Under the pieces are notes generated by a model, which searched no databases, was not told the DNA's origin, and saw nothing but the letters and a program-made list of their open reading frames with translations. A program made the position numbers and the translations under genes. This document shows, one piece after another, positions 1-12,525 of a DNA stretch of 64,000 nt. The first letter of the stretch is position 1. Every line of letters begins with the position of its first letter. The DNA comes from Brevipalpus yothersi. Its lineage: Eukaryota > Arthropoda > Arachnida > Trombidiformes > Tenuipalpidae. The DNA lies in contig QZCP01000053.1 of the NCBI GenBank assembly GCA_003956705.1, positions 62,001-126,000 of the forward strand, in the 5' to 3' direction.

Positions 1-520
1 TGAAGTGATGAAGCTCATTGGATTTTTCAAAATTAAAATAAATTTTGATAATGTTTCCACGATAGAATCACTGGAAGTCCACAGAGTTGTGTTCAGTCAG
101 CCCTCGTGAGTAGTAGTAATTTAAGAAAGTTCACCACCCGAATTATGAGAAGCTAGTGAGTCTGGCATTTATTCGTAATTTTCTTGGCATTAAGATAATA
201 AAGTTCAACTCTGTTCATTACTCATTGAATAGAGATGAATCAGCTCCTTCCACTATAAGTTCTTGATTTTCTTCCATCTTTATTTCACGCTTTGGTCATG
301 ATTCACTTCTGAATAATTCTCAGGCACCGAGTTTCCAATTACGGGATCTGAATTACAGAATTCATCCGTTCATGATCTACAGTAGAGAGTACACGAAGTT
401 AGTCCAATAAGATGGTAGAGAATGAGATAAGTTAGAGGTAGATCAAGATCATTTCAACTTGGCCTCATCTAACCCCTCATGACAATCTTTTACTCATGGT
501 AAAATAATTATAATAATTAT
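1..520. repeat. Copy 1 of a duplicated 3'-flanking segment
   Basis: No gene seen. From about position 80 this stretch resembles 4360-4790: both contain a 'gtgagtctg..cattcattcgta' run, 'cattaagataataaag', and a later 'gagtttccaatt/agttac' run in the same order and spacing. The second copy lies directly downstream of the double-KCTD gene ending at 4335, so the window probably opens in the 3' flank of another, off-window member of the KCTD array. Confidence 0.6.
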
Positions 521-824
521 TAGTCTGTTGATCCATGCTCTTTACAAGTTAAACCAGTTAGAACCTAGAATGAGCCGTATAAAAAAATTGCCATCCAAAA
601 AGAGTGGAAACCCTTTATTGTCAACTTCGTCAGAGAAGACTGCTGATAGAGCAAATCCTGAGAAAAAGATTGTGATTTCAGTGATTGAATTCAGATCAAC
701 GTGTTCTAGACTCCTTCTGAAATGATTTATTAGAAAAAAATATTGAGGGTATTATTTCACCGGGCTTTCGAGCAGTTCATGGTTTTTGTAAGAATCACCC
801 ACTTGATTAACAAGAGAGACATCA

Positions 825-905
825 AAAAAAGATAGTTAACCTAAGTGTTGGTGAAATCGTCCAATCATCCATCAGCGAACTCTTGGTCGCTATGCTACCT
901 TTTCA
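825..905 (+). pseudogene. Degenerate BTB (KCTD-type) exon relic
   Basis: One frame reads VNLSVGE followed by decayed sequence up to a stop near 915. This matches the VNLNVGEYVFSTTIGTL start of the BTB exon at 1442-1631. No intact splice structure or downstream KCTD exon can be attached. It is best read as a remnant of another array member; the similarity is short, so the call is tentative. Confidence 0.35.
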
Positions 906-1441
906 CAATCCTTGAGGTTAGGATATTTTTTCTGGTTACCCAAGAAGTCAGATTTAAACGATGGTAACAATGGCTATCACAGTTATGGAACGACTTTAGA
1001 TGGATCACCCATATTGATGCTACAAGGAGTGCTGAAACCACTCAAATGTAACGAAGCAGTCTATTTAATCACGAAAAAGATCCAAACAAGATTTTGGAAT
1101 TTCCGCACATCTAACTTTCTAATCATGCTTGTAATTAGCGCTTCATGGAAGTTACACCAGTTGTAACAACTCTAGCCACTGTTTACATGGAACTCCCCTT
1201 TCCCGTGATTATTAAATAGATTTCGTCGTCAAGACAAAATCAGGGCATTGGCGTTGTATGAGCGGATTAGTTCCCTTTCATTTTTTGCATTCATAAGAAT
1301 TTCTTTCGGTGTTTGAACTCAAATTCATTTATTGGCTCTGATCTGTTGGAGTAAGATGTCGGAAGAAGAGGTGAATAATTATGAAATAATCTGCTCTTAA
1401 CTCTAACAAAGTATTGCTTTTTCTTTCTTATCTCACTCAAG

Positions 1442-4335
1442 TTTTCAAAGAGCTCTTCGTCTTTGGAAAAATCATCCGATTCCTCCAGAAAAGGGAGTGG
1501 TTTGAGCAAGGTAGTCAATCTGAATGTTGGTGAATATGTCTTCTCCACTACCATTGGAACTCTGACGAAATATGATACGAAGTTGAAAAACATCATCTCT
1601 GACCATCAAGAACATGGAGCTCATGGAAAAGGTAAGAAGACTGGAGAAAAGTGATAAGCACGCTTGCTTCGAGAGAATTTTTGAGAGTGATTCTCATCTA
1701 TTCATAACTTTCGGGGCTCTGTAGCCATGACTAACCACTTGTCATGCATAAGTGAAATTCGAGGATCTTAATCGAGTTTTTCCCTACAATATTATGAGGT
1801 TTGATAACTGATTTTACTCTGGGAATTATTTTTAAGCTCGAACTGATAAACGAAGCACCTCTTTCTTAGGCAAATGGATACGTATCAATCGACATGGGAG
1901 ATATTTCAATAAGATATTGAATTTTCTCCGGGATGGCTCTGTACCATTGCCTGAAACGAGAGAAGAATTGACTGGATTACTAGAGGAGGCTGAGTTCTAT
2001 CGGATGGAGGACTTAATCAACTTGATCAAAAGTCAATTATCTAACATGGAAGAAAAATCTAAATTGGACACTCTCCCAAAAATATTCTTCCATGCATCCT
2101 CTGGAGCTGTTGAATTTCTTAATCAATCGACTAGACCTGAAATCAGGCTGACAATAGAGTCTGCCTCAGTGTCTGTGATGTTCCAATCTTGCGAGGAATT
2201 TTCTGCCATTTTTGATACTTTCAACACAATCTGTGAAATTTGGAGCCATGAATTCGTTTTCAATAAGCATTATGTGATCACAAGAAAAATTGGTCCAACT
2301 TGCGAGTGGTCATTCTTCGTGAATGGCCAAAATTTTGGGACCATCGACGGAAATGTGAGTGATCCGGATGCAATTATGATTACGATATCATGATGACTAG
2401 AAAAATCTTATACTCTCACAGAATAGAGACGATCTGTTACGCATGATCAATGATTTTATTCGTTCATTCCATGTGAGTAGCCGAAAACACTACGGTGCAG
2501 ATATTTCGATTGCTTTGTCCATTTTCCAGGAGTCCACGAAGGCGATCGAACCATGTGTCATAGAGCCAGATGACCGATCAAGCTTGAATGAGGGCGATCC
2601 TAGAGAGCTGGTCAAGCTGAATGTTGGTGGGCTGATCTTCCATCTAACAAGGAGATGTTTGACCAAGTACGAATCCATGCTTGACGCTATGTTCTCAGGA
2701 AGATACGAAGATTCAGTTGATTCGGAAGGTTCGTAGCTTCTTCCCATAACCATCGAGATACTATGCAGGAATAGTCGGAGAATTCCGCTGATTTTTTCAC
2801 CGATTTTTTTGGGATAGAGTTGACTCCATGTCTTTCTCTCTCTTGAGTAGGCAGCTGTCAGTTCCTCGGAATCAAAGTATATGAACTCGTCATTGACGAA
2901 GACGATATTTCATATAGTTATCAAAGATTGAGAGTAGACACATTCAGAATCGAGGGGAGGAGTTTCAGGATAGAGAGGAAAAATTGCTTCCGAAGAGATT
3001 ATCGTTGATTCTGATTCCAAGAAAGAGGAGGAAACTACCCAAAAAAGGGAGAGGCTCCTCAGATAAGGGGAAAGAGTTCTTGCTCCTTTCACTGAGTGTA
3101 CGATTGTGATGAGTAAAGTCGAGCGGCGATGAATATTACCTAGAGCTCGTGTTGATCTTTCTTCGATCATTCTTGAAAAATTTTCTTCGTTTTCAAGGAA
3201 CCTCGCATTCCTTTGCGAAAATAGACCAGATTTTTAATCTTCTCACTTGAACTTTCTTTTATCCGTAAAGCTCTCCATTGCTCAAAAATTCTCTTCTCAG
3301 TAGTGGATTTTCATACTAAGAATTCCGAAATATAATCGATTTAGATTAGAAGCAACATCGAAACGGAGATTAATAGCGTCAACAGTGGTTCAGAACATAG
3401 TAGATAGATAGCAAGCGGGAAATAGGAGTGGTTCTTCTCTGTCTACTCAGGCTGATGAAGCAGAGATATTCAGTCGATCCAGGTTCCAATCTACAATGAG
3501 AGAGAAGTTTCCTTAATAACCCATATCAGACGACTGGAGGAAAAATCTAGCACAATTTTCATTCTCAGCCTCCATAAAATCCTATCATGGAATTATGCTA
3601 GCTATTGGAGACTCCATCTGATGCTCTCACCATCACCAATATTTTTTTGTCTCTTTTCCTCTCGATTTCCACACATTTTCTTTATCTTCCTTGGCTCATA
3701 GCAATTTTTTCTCTTATTCCAATAAATAAGGCTGCATCAGAATCGATAGAAGTGGGGACAATTTTGTCATGATTCGAGATTTTTTACGAGATGATAAATT
3801 ATTGCTGCCCAAAAGTAGAGAAAAGCTGTACGAACTGCTTGCTGAGGCTGAGTTCTATCAACTAAAAGAATTGATCATTCTCATCAAAGAAAAGTTGTCA
3901 TCAATCGAGAGATCCGTTGCCAAAAGTCCATGTAAAATCTTCATTATCAAGTCTATTGAAGATGAGAATCTTTGGAAGATGTCAACTGCGCCCTCGGTAA
4001 AGCTCAAGATCCAAAACAACCCACAGAACCCGATAGAAGTGTTATGGAAGCATATTATTCTACTTGAGCGATTTTGCTGCATAAATGAAGGGAAGATCAG
4101 ATTCGCTCAACAGATTACAAATGAATGCACATGTTTGTGGACTTTTTCCATAGGAGGTGGGATTGTAGCCCAATATCAATACTATCAGGTAATTCCATCA
4201 AAATTTTATTTTTTATGGAGCCATAGTTGAACTTTCTCTCTTTATCTCACTCAGGCCTCATGGGGGAGCTATCGTTTCGATGACAATGAAATTTACGAAT
4301 CGATGATCAAATTCTTGATGAGAATACAACAGTGA
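1442..4335 (+). CDS. Double-KCTD (two BTB/T1 modules) gene, diverged copy
   Basis: Six exons can be placed: 1442-1631, 1870-2354, 2422-2472, 2530-2728, 3731-4188, 4255-4335 (intron phases 1,0,0,1,0). Exon 1 carries the T1/BTB start VVNLNVGEYVFSTTIGTLTKYD; exon 2 continues it with ILNFLRDG..LPETREELTGLL and a C-terminal domain. Exon 4 begins a second BTB (LVKLNVGGLIFHLTRRCLTK) completed by exon 5 (IRDFLRDDKLLLPKSREKL). BTB/T1 domains of the KCTD type form oligomers and often act as cullin-3 adaptors; that role is inference here. No in-frame ATG precedes module 1: exon 1 opens at a good acceptor, so an upstream exon is missing or lost. The donor at 2729 is weak (GTTCGT) and its intron is about 1 kb. 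The gene may be decaying. Its six-exon plan equals that of the copies at 7047 and 10049. Confidence 0.55.
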
Positions 4336-4359
4336 CTAATCAATAAACCAAACTGAGTT

Positions 4360-4790
4360 CAGCCCTGATCAGTAGCATTAAATTAAGTAAGAAAGTCTTC
4401 CACCTGAATGATAAGAAGTTAGTGAGTCTGTCATTCATTCGTAGTTTCTCCTCGCATTAAGATAATAAAGATCTTGTCTGTTCATCCCTCATCGGTTGGA
4501 AATCAGCTCTTTCACTATAAGTTCTTCATTTTCTTTGATTTTGATCCCGCGCTCTGTTCATGGTTCACTTCTGAACCCTTTTCAGGCAACGAGTTTCCAG
4601 TTACGGCATCTTAATTACAGAATTCTTCAGCCCATAATCTGCAGTGAAGAGTGCACAATATTAGTCCAATATGATGGTAGCGAATAAAATGAGGTAGAGA
4701 TACAGATGTAGATTATTTCAACTTGACTTCGCCCACTGAGCCTTTCGCGACAAACTTACATCCATGCTAGAATAATTATTCATCAGTTGA
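4360..4790. repeat. Copy 2 of the duplicated 3'-flanking segment
   Basis: Matches roughly 80-520 with scattered substitutions and small indels, in direct orientation. It follows the stop of the double-KCTD gene, so it marks the end of one tandem unit. Confidence 0.6.
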
Positions 4791-5737
4791 TTGGTTTCGA
4801 TCTATGGGGAATATTTAGGATCATTTTCACCCTGATAGTTCATTAAAGGCATCTCTGATGCATTTGTAGCTGCAAAGAAAAACGATAGAATCTTATTGAT
4901 AAAGATAATATGGCTAAAAAGAAAAAAATCTGTTTACCTATCGGTGTGAGAGGCTCAAAATCGAGATGAACTCTATCTCGTTTTTGTAAGCTTTTGCTTG
5001 AGAATTCTTCAATTCAATGAGATTATTGCCTGACTGGTATAAGAAAATCAGGGGGGGAATAGGCTAAAGTTTTAGGTCGACTGCGTTCAGACGATAATGA
5101 AGTTCATCGTTGAATGTTACATGACTGTAAATGGTTTTTATCAAGAATAATGGAGCTCAATGGACAATTCGAAATACATGTATAAACAAACCTAGAGAAT
5201 GAACCTTCATTCACTGAATATTAGAATCGCAATATTCGCTTAACTTATACACAGCTGCATCAAAAGTTAGCTTTTCTTCGTGTCATCAGCAGTACATTCG
5301 ATTAGAAAATTTTTCTTCTTGATAGCTATCATACAAAAATCATAGCAAATCCAGTATTGATTCGCAGCTATTCCTCTTATAGATTCAAATGCACTAAACT
5401 TTTCTTCTTCCCGTTTCTTGAAGATTCATAAGCCTCTTCGCTGTATGCCTTTGATCCCACCTCTTATCTTCAGCTCAATATTTAGTCATTTTCAGGCATC
5501 AAGTTTCCAATTGTAAGGTGTGAATCACCATTTTGTAGTCTACGGAATGGCTCAATATCATAACCATGCATGAAATTTTTTCTGCAGCTCAGATTCAACC
5601 CCTCTCTTATCGGTCCAGTTTTTTAAATTCCATCTGATTAATAAGTTAGATATATTTTTTGGAATATTAGCGATTTTTTGGATGATCAGAACATAAGTTT
5701 TTCTGACTCATTCTGGTATAAATGAGTTACTTAGGGG

Positions 5738-6204
5738 TGTTACATAACCAATATTCAAGTAGAGAATCAGCAGTCAGATAGTCATTCACTGAACAACAGA
5801 CCTCCACTTGGTGGTTGTTGTATGAGTTCGACAGTCTTCGATTAGGACAATCACGGGACACACATAGACTGAGAATTACAGATAGAAGTTTAATATCCAA
5901 GTAGGTAGTAGGTAGACCCAGTGTGATAGTGTTCACACCCAAATTACAAGTGTAGCTTAACCACAGTTAAGGTCACTTAGACAAAGTGATCACAAAGCAA
6001 TTAGACATACAATTACAAACGTTAGTGAACATAGAGAATGAACATGGACAAGGTGGACACAGAATTGATCTTTCTACACTTCTCATTCTCATCTTAAATA
6101 CACTTCTTCATCAGATAACCAAGCTGTCAAGCATGTTGAACAGCTGATCACTGAGCAACCTCTATTAGTGGTGCTCACCGATGTTAATATTGATTCCCCT
6201 CACA
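5738..6204. mobile_element. Possible solo LTR (467 bp)
   Basis: The block begins TGTTACATAACC and ends TTCCCCTCACA, the TG...CA ends of an LTR. It is flanked by GGGG on both sides (5734-5737 and 6205-6208), compatible with a short target duplication inside a G run. It is absent from the paralogous upstream region of the gene at 10049. No internal retroelement coding sequence is present. The G-rich flanks could match by chance, so a non-LTR explanation is possible. Confidence 0.35.
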
Positions 6205-6312
6205 GGGGGGTGGTGATACCTAAATTTTCCTTTTTGATGTGAGGAGAAAAAATCTGCACTGATTAGATAGTGATTTCAAGAGGAGAAAATAGATGTAGGC
6301 TGAATTCTTATA

Positions 6313-6490
6313 CAGTCATGTATCCGAAATCTTAACTCTCATGGGCGGGCTTATGTTGCACAGGCAAAGGCTCTGTGAGAGAGGGCGCTAGTTTAGAGCG
6401 CGAAATTCAAACGCTAGCCTTTCCTCTGCTTTCGAGAGCGGTCGAGCGCATGTCGAGGAGGGGCAAGTTAAGATTTCGGATACATGACTG
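6313..6490. mobile_element. MITE with perfect 25-bp inverted repeats and TA target duplication
   Basis: The left end (6313-6337) starts CAGTCATGTATCCG and its exact reverse complement closes the element at 6466-6490. TA dinucleotides flank both ends (6311-6312, 6491-6492). CAGT-type ends with TA duplication are the signature of Tc1/mariner-derived MITEs. The interior is notably GC-richer than the surroundings (runs such as GGGCGCTAG and GTCGAGCGCATG) and has no convincing gene. The corresponding place upstream of the gene at 10049 has no such insert, so it arrived after or near the duplication. Confidence 0.75.
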
Positions 6491-6509
6491 TAACTTCATT
6501 TTTAATACT

Positions 6510-7046
6510 TGTGCATGGAGACAATTCTCTATGGTGATAATCTCTCGCCAACGGTGGAGCAACTAGTAGTTTTGATTCATGTGCTGTAAGAGCAAAGAGT
6601 AGTAACTACTAGAGTAAATACTCTCTGTGTAAGAGTTTAGGCAGTTAAGGTTTTACATGGAAAAATTTGAAAAAGACTTTCATATAAGTTTCCAAGATAA
6701 ATTAAATCATCTTCAACAAAAGTCAGAGGTAAGTACGAGCAAGAGGGTAAAAGTAAATCTTTGAATCGCTAGTTTGCCCAACCGAAATCTGGAAAAGGAT
6801 TGAAAAAGTTGTTTGCAACTTACAAAGTGAGTTTTTTGCCTTACGGTTAAGAAGTGATATCTTAGCATTCATTCCAACATTACGGTAGATATTCAGCCAG
6901 GTGATGCCAAAGGATCGCTTTAAAAATTGGGATGGAGCTCCATCGTCTCTGACTTTATCAGGAATGGAGGTAACGATTGTAAATTTTTCATCTTAAGATG
7001 AAGTATCTTCTCAGTAGTACATTTCTAGACTTCGAATGGCTGGAAA
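6510..7046. repeat. Upstream segment duplicated at 9543-10048
   Basis: Both copies contain GTGCATGGAG, CTATGGTGATAATC, CATGTGCTGTAAG and, just before the start codon, ACATTTCTAGACTTCGAA and GGCTGGAAAATG. They form the 5' part of a roughly 3-kb tandem unit (about 6.5-9.3 and 9.5-12.25 kb) containing one double-KCTD gene each. The matching pre-ATG sequence is the best candidate for a shared promoter/5' UTR. Confidence 0.75.
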
Positions 7047-9002
7047 ATGGTAGATGAAACATCTTCACTGTCACTAATTGATCGAACCGTCCGTTTAAGG
7101 CAAAGCCAGTTTATTAAACTGAATGTTGGAGGTCATTTCTTCATCACAACCAAAGAAACTCTATTAAAATTCAATCCTAACTTATGTGAAATGTTTTCAA
7201 TCGAAAAAGCAAAGGAGAATAACCTTGAAGGTTTGTTGATTAAGGGCTACTTGGGTGGCTCTCATGAGTACCCGATAAGCTACTCATGAGATGTGCATCT
7301 GATAAATTGTGCTCTTATACGAAAACTTTGATCACTTTTCCTTGAAATGTTTCACCAAAACTAAGTGATTTATTTTTCAATTCACCAGAATGGAAATCGG
7401 ACAAGGGAGATGGACATTGTTTTGGGAAGATCTTGAATTTCATGCGTGATGGAGTCATTCACTTACCGGGAACCAAAGAAAAACTGAATCAATTACTCGC
7501 TGAGGCTAAGCAGTATCAAATCACAGGATTGATGGAAGAAATTGTGAGAAAATTGTCCCAAGATATAGAGACATATGTAGAGGAGCTTTCAAGAAGCGCT
7601 TTCATGATAAGCTCATCAGAGGAAGATGATAAAGTTCGAAACTCTACGAGACCTGCGATCAAACTTACAGTTGAATGTCACTCCGAAGATCGCTTGTGTG
7701 CTTGTTCCTCTTCTACCTGTGATTGTATTGAACCTGTCACCAAAGATTTGGAGATTTTTGACGATCTTTGTGAGGAGTATAATGGAAACATTTTACTCAT
7801 TAAACATTATCTGAAGATGGAAGACCGACAAAAACCAAAGTGTAAATGGACTTTCTTCATTGATGGCGAGATTCTTACTGAGCTGGAGCCAAGCGAGGTA
7901 CATCTTATCAGCCTTATGAGATCCATCTTCTCAATTTACTATCTCTATTCAGGGTTCCATAAATTTGTCTGAGTCAGTGATCCATAGAGCGGTTGGCTCT
8001 TTGTCTGGAAAGTATATGGTAACAATCGATCAAAATGCCAGTCAAATCTCTCTACTGAACCTCGATATTTTTTTTACTTTTTAACTAGAATTTGCTCACC
8101 TCTATGGAATCTGCTATCGAAACACCGGTCATTTCGGAAACTTCGATTGAAGCGCAGCATGTCAAGCTCAATGTAGGTGGATGTTTCTTCGATACGACAA
8201 TCGAAATCTTGACGAAGTATGACTCAAAACTTAGAGAAATGTTCTCGGGCTCATGGAAAGAAAATAACCAGGTTGATTCTGAAGGTAATTCTTCTCAATC
8301 ATTCGGTTTTCCAGAAATACCAAGATTTTAGAAAACTTTTGTTTTGACATTTCTCAAAGGATGGATACTGATCGATAGAAGTGGTGAACACTTTGGCTGC
8401 ATATTGAATTTTATGCGAGATGGTTATACTTCATTACCAGTAGAGGTTGAAAAGTTAAGCGAACTGCTAGCTGAAGTTGATTACTATAATCTCAAAGAAA
8501 TTCGCCAGCCAATACGAGAAAAACTTTTCCATGTTGACAAGAAGAAATCTCAAAAAGATTTCGTTTGCAAATTTTGTATGATTCCGAGCTCTGAAGATGA
8601 TGAATTTTTGAAAAAATTGACCAAACCAATCGTTAAGCTCACTATTCAGAGATATTCTTGCATCACACAATACTCACATGGGCAGTATCCAGTCAATCAA
8701 AAATCAGTCCTTCTAATAAACTCTTTACTGTTCGATAAGCTTTGCATGATGCTGAGAGGAAAAGTTATTTTCATTAAACAGTTGAAAACTGAGCCATGCT
8801 GCTCATGGTCATTTTTCGTGGATGGTAATTTGGTTGCAGAACAAGAGAATTGGTCTTCTCAGGTAATCAATGAAGCTGAATGATTTTCTCGTGCTCATGC
8901 TATTCATGACTTTCAATTTATTTATAGGGAGGGTTTGCATGGGACGCCGATCGAGGAGATAAAATTCATTTTGCGGTTCATAAGCTTGTGGGTCTCATGT
9001 AG
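7047..9002 (+). CDS. Double-KCTD protein (BTB-C-domain twice), 510 aa
   Basis: Exons: 7047-7230, 7389-7897, 7953-8018, 8089-8284, 8360-8862, 8928-9002; phases 1,0,0,1,0; the sum is divisible by three. Module 1: FIKLNVGGHFFITTKETL (about residues 22-39), then CFGKILNFMRDG and a leucine-rich helix EKLNQLLAEAKQYQ. Module 2: HVKLNVGGCFFDTTIEIL (about 275-295), then IDRSGEHFGCILNFMRDG and EKLSELLAEVDYY. Both modules end in a similar C-terminal domain (CKWTFFIDGE / CSWSFFVDGN). KCTD proteins normally have one T1/BTB domain and commonly recruit cullin-3. An alternative is two genes, stopping at 8084 and restarting at ATG 8104, but only 19 bp would separate them; the donor after codon ATG (GTAACA, 8019) and the pyrimidine-rich acceptor before 8089 join them in frame. 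Confidence 0.7.
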
Positions 9003-10048
9003 ACACTACAGGTGTTGATAATTCTCACTCTACATATCTCGTACCTCGAACTTTCTGGAATTATGAGCAATCAAGTCTGCAAGTCTCAAATATTTCACAC
9101 GAGCGATCTTATTTTAGAACTACTTGGGAAAAATTTTCAGCTCATCTAATGTGAAAATGTGCAATTCCAACTTAACGATAGCTATCTCTGTGCAACCAGG
9201 TTATCTTAAAAGCAGCAAACATGTTGTGCTCATCTCATATCAGTACTACAAGAACCAAGTTTGCATTTGAAAATTCGTCTTAGTAAAAAAAATTACTCAT
9301 TAAAAACACGTCTCTGACTTGGTCAGGGATCAACTAGCTTCTAGCAGCGTTTATCCTGAGGATTTCTCTTCGAACGTTCTCGACATCATCCATCATCCAT
9401 ATCATGCAATATCATAGACTCAGGCTCACTTGAGGTACAGTGGCAGTTTTCTGTCAGCGAGAAGCTTAATCAACTGATGCCCTAAAACATTGGAAAATAA
9501 TAATAATAATCCGCCAAAATAGGACCGTAGACCAACTTGAATCCCTGTGCATGGAGCCCATCTCTATGGTGATAATCCCTTGCTAACGGTGGAGTGACTA
9601 ACGTAGATAGTAGATAGTTTTGGTCCATGTGCTGTAAGGGCAAAGAGTATTGTCAATACTCTTTGTGTAAGTGTTTAAGCAGTTTGAGTTTTGCATGAGC
9701 GGTGAGAAAAATTTAAGACAGGCTTCTAATTGCTACCATACCCAATAAGTTTCTGAGATAGATTGGATCATTTTCAACGAAGGTTAGAGGTGAGTACAAG
9801 CAATAGGATAAAGTTGTCTACAATTTATAATGTGAGTTTTTTGCCTTACGGTAATGAAATGAAATTCCAGCATCCATTCCAAGATTACGATAGACAATCA
9901 GCAAAGAGATGCCGAAGAATCATCTTAAAATTAAGAATGAAGTTCGATCGTCTCTGACTTCCTCAGGAATGGAGGTAACGATAGTAAATCTTTCACCTTC
10001 TGGAATGTTCTCTAAGTAATACATTTCTAGACTTCGAACGGCTGGAAA
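9003..10048. repeat. Spacer between double-KCTD copies; copy 2 of upstream segment from 9543
   Basis: No gene. The first part (about 9003-9300) resembles 11968-12250 (shared pieces such as CTCATATCAGTA and AGAACCAAGTTT/AGAACTAAGTTT). The second part (9543-10048) resembles 6510-7046. This fixes the duplication unit. Confidence 0.7.
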
Positions 10049-11967
10049 ATGTTGGATCAAACATCATCACTAATTGATCGGATCAATCTTCCAAGGCAGA
10101 GCCAGTTTATCAAACTGAATGTTGGAGGCCATCTTTTCATCACAACCATAGGAACTCTAACGAAACTCAATCCAAGCTTTTGTGAGATGTTTTCAATCGA
10201 ACAAGCAGAGGAAAGTGGTCTAGAAGGTTTGTTGATCAACGGTTACTCATGTGCATCTCATAAATTGTAATCTGCTCCAATGAGAAAACATTGAAGAATT
10301 TCAGTCACTTCTCTTGAAATTTATTCACAAAAACTAAGTGATTCATTTCTCAATTCACCAGAATGGAAATCAATTGAGGGAGATGGACATTGTTTCGGGA
10401 AGATCTTGAATTTTATGCGTGATGGAGCCATTCACTTACCGGGAACCAACGAAAAACTGAATCAATTGCTCGCTGAAGCTAAACAGTATCAAATAAAAGG
10501 ATTGATGGAAGAAATTGAGAAATTGTCTCAGGATAACGAGACATATGTAGAGAAGCTTTCGAGAAGCGCTTTCATGATAAACTCATCTGAGGAGGATGAT
10601 GAAATTAGAAAGTCAACAAAACCTGCGATCAAACTTACAGTTGAATGCCACTCCGAAGATCGCTTGTGTGCTTGTACCTCTTCCCCCTGTGATTGTATTG
10701 AACCTGTCACCAAAGATTTGGAGATTTTTGATGATCTCTGTGAAAAGTATCTTGGAAACATTTTACTAGGCAAACAGTACCTGAGCATGAAAGATAGAAA
10801 CAAACCAAAGTGTAAATGGACTTTCATTATTAATGGTCAGGCTCTCATCGAGCTAGAGCCAAACGAGGTACACTTTATCAGCTTGATGCAATCTGTCACT
10901 TCACCTCCCTATCTCTTTCCAGAAATCCATAAATTTGCCTGAGTCAGTGATCCATAGAGCAGTTTGTTCATTGTCTGGACATTATATGGTAACAATCAAT
11001 CTAAAAGATACTTGAATCTCCACTAACCAAGGCTCTTTTACTCTTCTAAAGAATTTGCTCATCTCCATGGAATCTGCTATTGAAACACCGGTCATTTCCG
11101 AAGCTTCTGTTGAAGAACAGCATGTCAAGCTCAATGTAGGGGGCTTTCCCTTCCATACAACGATTGAAATCTTGACGAAGTACGATTCGTTACTTAAAGA
11201 AATGTTTTCGGGCTCTTGGAAAAAAAAGAATCAGATTGATTCTGAAGGTAATTCTTATCAATCATTCGATTTTCCAGAAATACCAAGATTTTAGAAAACT
11301 TTTGTTTTGACATTTCTCGATTTTATAAACCAAAGGATGGATACTGATCGATAGAAGTGGTGAACATTTTGGCTACTTATTGGATTTTATGCGAGATGGT
11401 TATGCTTCATTACCAGTAGAGGTTGAAAAGTTAAGCGAATTGCTAGCTGAAGTTGATCATTATAAGCTCAAAGAAATTCGTCAACCAATACTAGAAAAAC
11501 TTTTATACGTTGACAAGAAAAGATCTCAAAAAGGCTTCACTCGAAAATTTTCCCTGATTCCGAGCTCTGAGGATGAGTTGCTGAAAAAATTGATCAAGCC
11601 AGTTGTTAAGCTGACTATTCAAAGATATTCATCTGTCATACAATCATCTGGACAATACGCAGTCACCCAAAAGTCAATTATTCTTAAAAATTCTCTGCTG
11701 TTTGACAAGCTTTGTGCAAAACTGAAAGAAAAAGTTATTTTCATCAAACAGTTGAAAACTGAGCCATGCTGCTCGTGGTCATTCTTCGTGGATGGTAATT
11801 TGGTTGCTGAACAAGAAAATTGGTCCTCTCAGGTAATCAATGAAACTGGATAATTTCCTTACTCTCTTGTATTCAAAACGTTCAATTTATAGGGAGGATT
11901 TGCATGGGACACCGATCGGGAGTGTAAGATTCATTTTGCGGTCCATGAACTTGTGGGTCTCATGTAG
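10049..11967 (+). CDS. Double-KCTD protein, close paralogue, 505 aa
   Basis: Exons: 10049-10226, 10362-10867, 10923-10988, 11052-11247, 11336-11832, 11893-11967, with the same phases as the copy at 7047. Module 1 BTB: FIKLNVGGHLFITTIGTL then CFGKILNFMRDG; module 2: HVKLNVGGFPFHTTIEIL then LIDRSGEHFGYLLDFMRDG. The last exon GGFAWDTDRE..HFAVHELVGLM matches its paralogue. Past the putative donor after codon ATG at 10986-10988, the two copies read unrelated short tails to different stops (VTIDQNAS.. versus VTINLKDT), which supports splicing there rather than a stop. Same inferred role as the paralogue: BTB-mediated assembly, possibly cullin-3 adaptor. Confidence 0.7.
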
Positions 11968-12525
11968 ACACAACAAGAGTTGGCGATTCTCACTCGACAT
12001 TCCTCGACATATATCTCGAGCTTCTTTGAATGGCGAGCAAAGAGCAACCAAGTTTACAAGGCTCAAATATTTCACATCAGAATCTTATTTTAAAACTGCT
12101 TTTGGAAACTCATCCAATGTGAAAGCCAATTCAGCCCAATGATGACTATCTCTTAACACCCGAGTCATCTAAAAAGCGTGGAGTAGGCTACGCTTATCTC
12201 ATATCAGTATTAAAAGAACTAAGTTTACATTTGAATATTCTCCATGCTCAAGTCTATTTTGCTGAGTATTTCAGGCATTTACTTTGAAGAATTTTCCAAA
12301 AAGATGTTCAATTTCACTTCATGGATCTCGTTTGGATTGACATCTCTCGACTGAATAAATTCTTGATAACGAACTTGGAATAGTGGTGAGCATCCTCTCG
12401 CTAATTCTGAAAATTTACACATGCTCGCTATAACCTAAACATATTATAGATATCAACCAGAATGTCCTCTCATTCAGTTGGAATCCAAATTCGGAGCATA
12501 GACAGCTGGCTTAGAATTCAACTAG

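Larger units (their letters stand above)
4336..7046. other. Intergenic region with repeats
   Basis: No supportable gene. It holds copy 2 of the duplicated flank (4360-4790), a likely solo LTR (5738-6204), a MITE (6313-6490), and from 6510 the upstream segment shared with the next KCTD gene. Nothing recognisable was seen in 4790-5737. Confidence 0.6.

Noticed and set aside
8104..9002. Separate single-BTB gene starting at 8104
   Set aside because: Only 19 bp would separate it from the previous stop, and a conserved intron in two copies joins both modules in frame. Kept as the alternative, not the main call.
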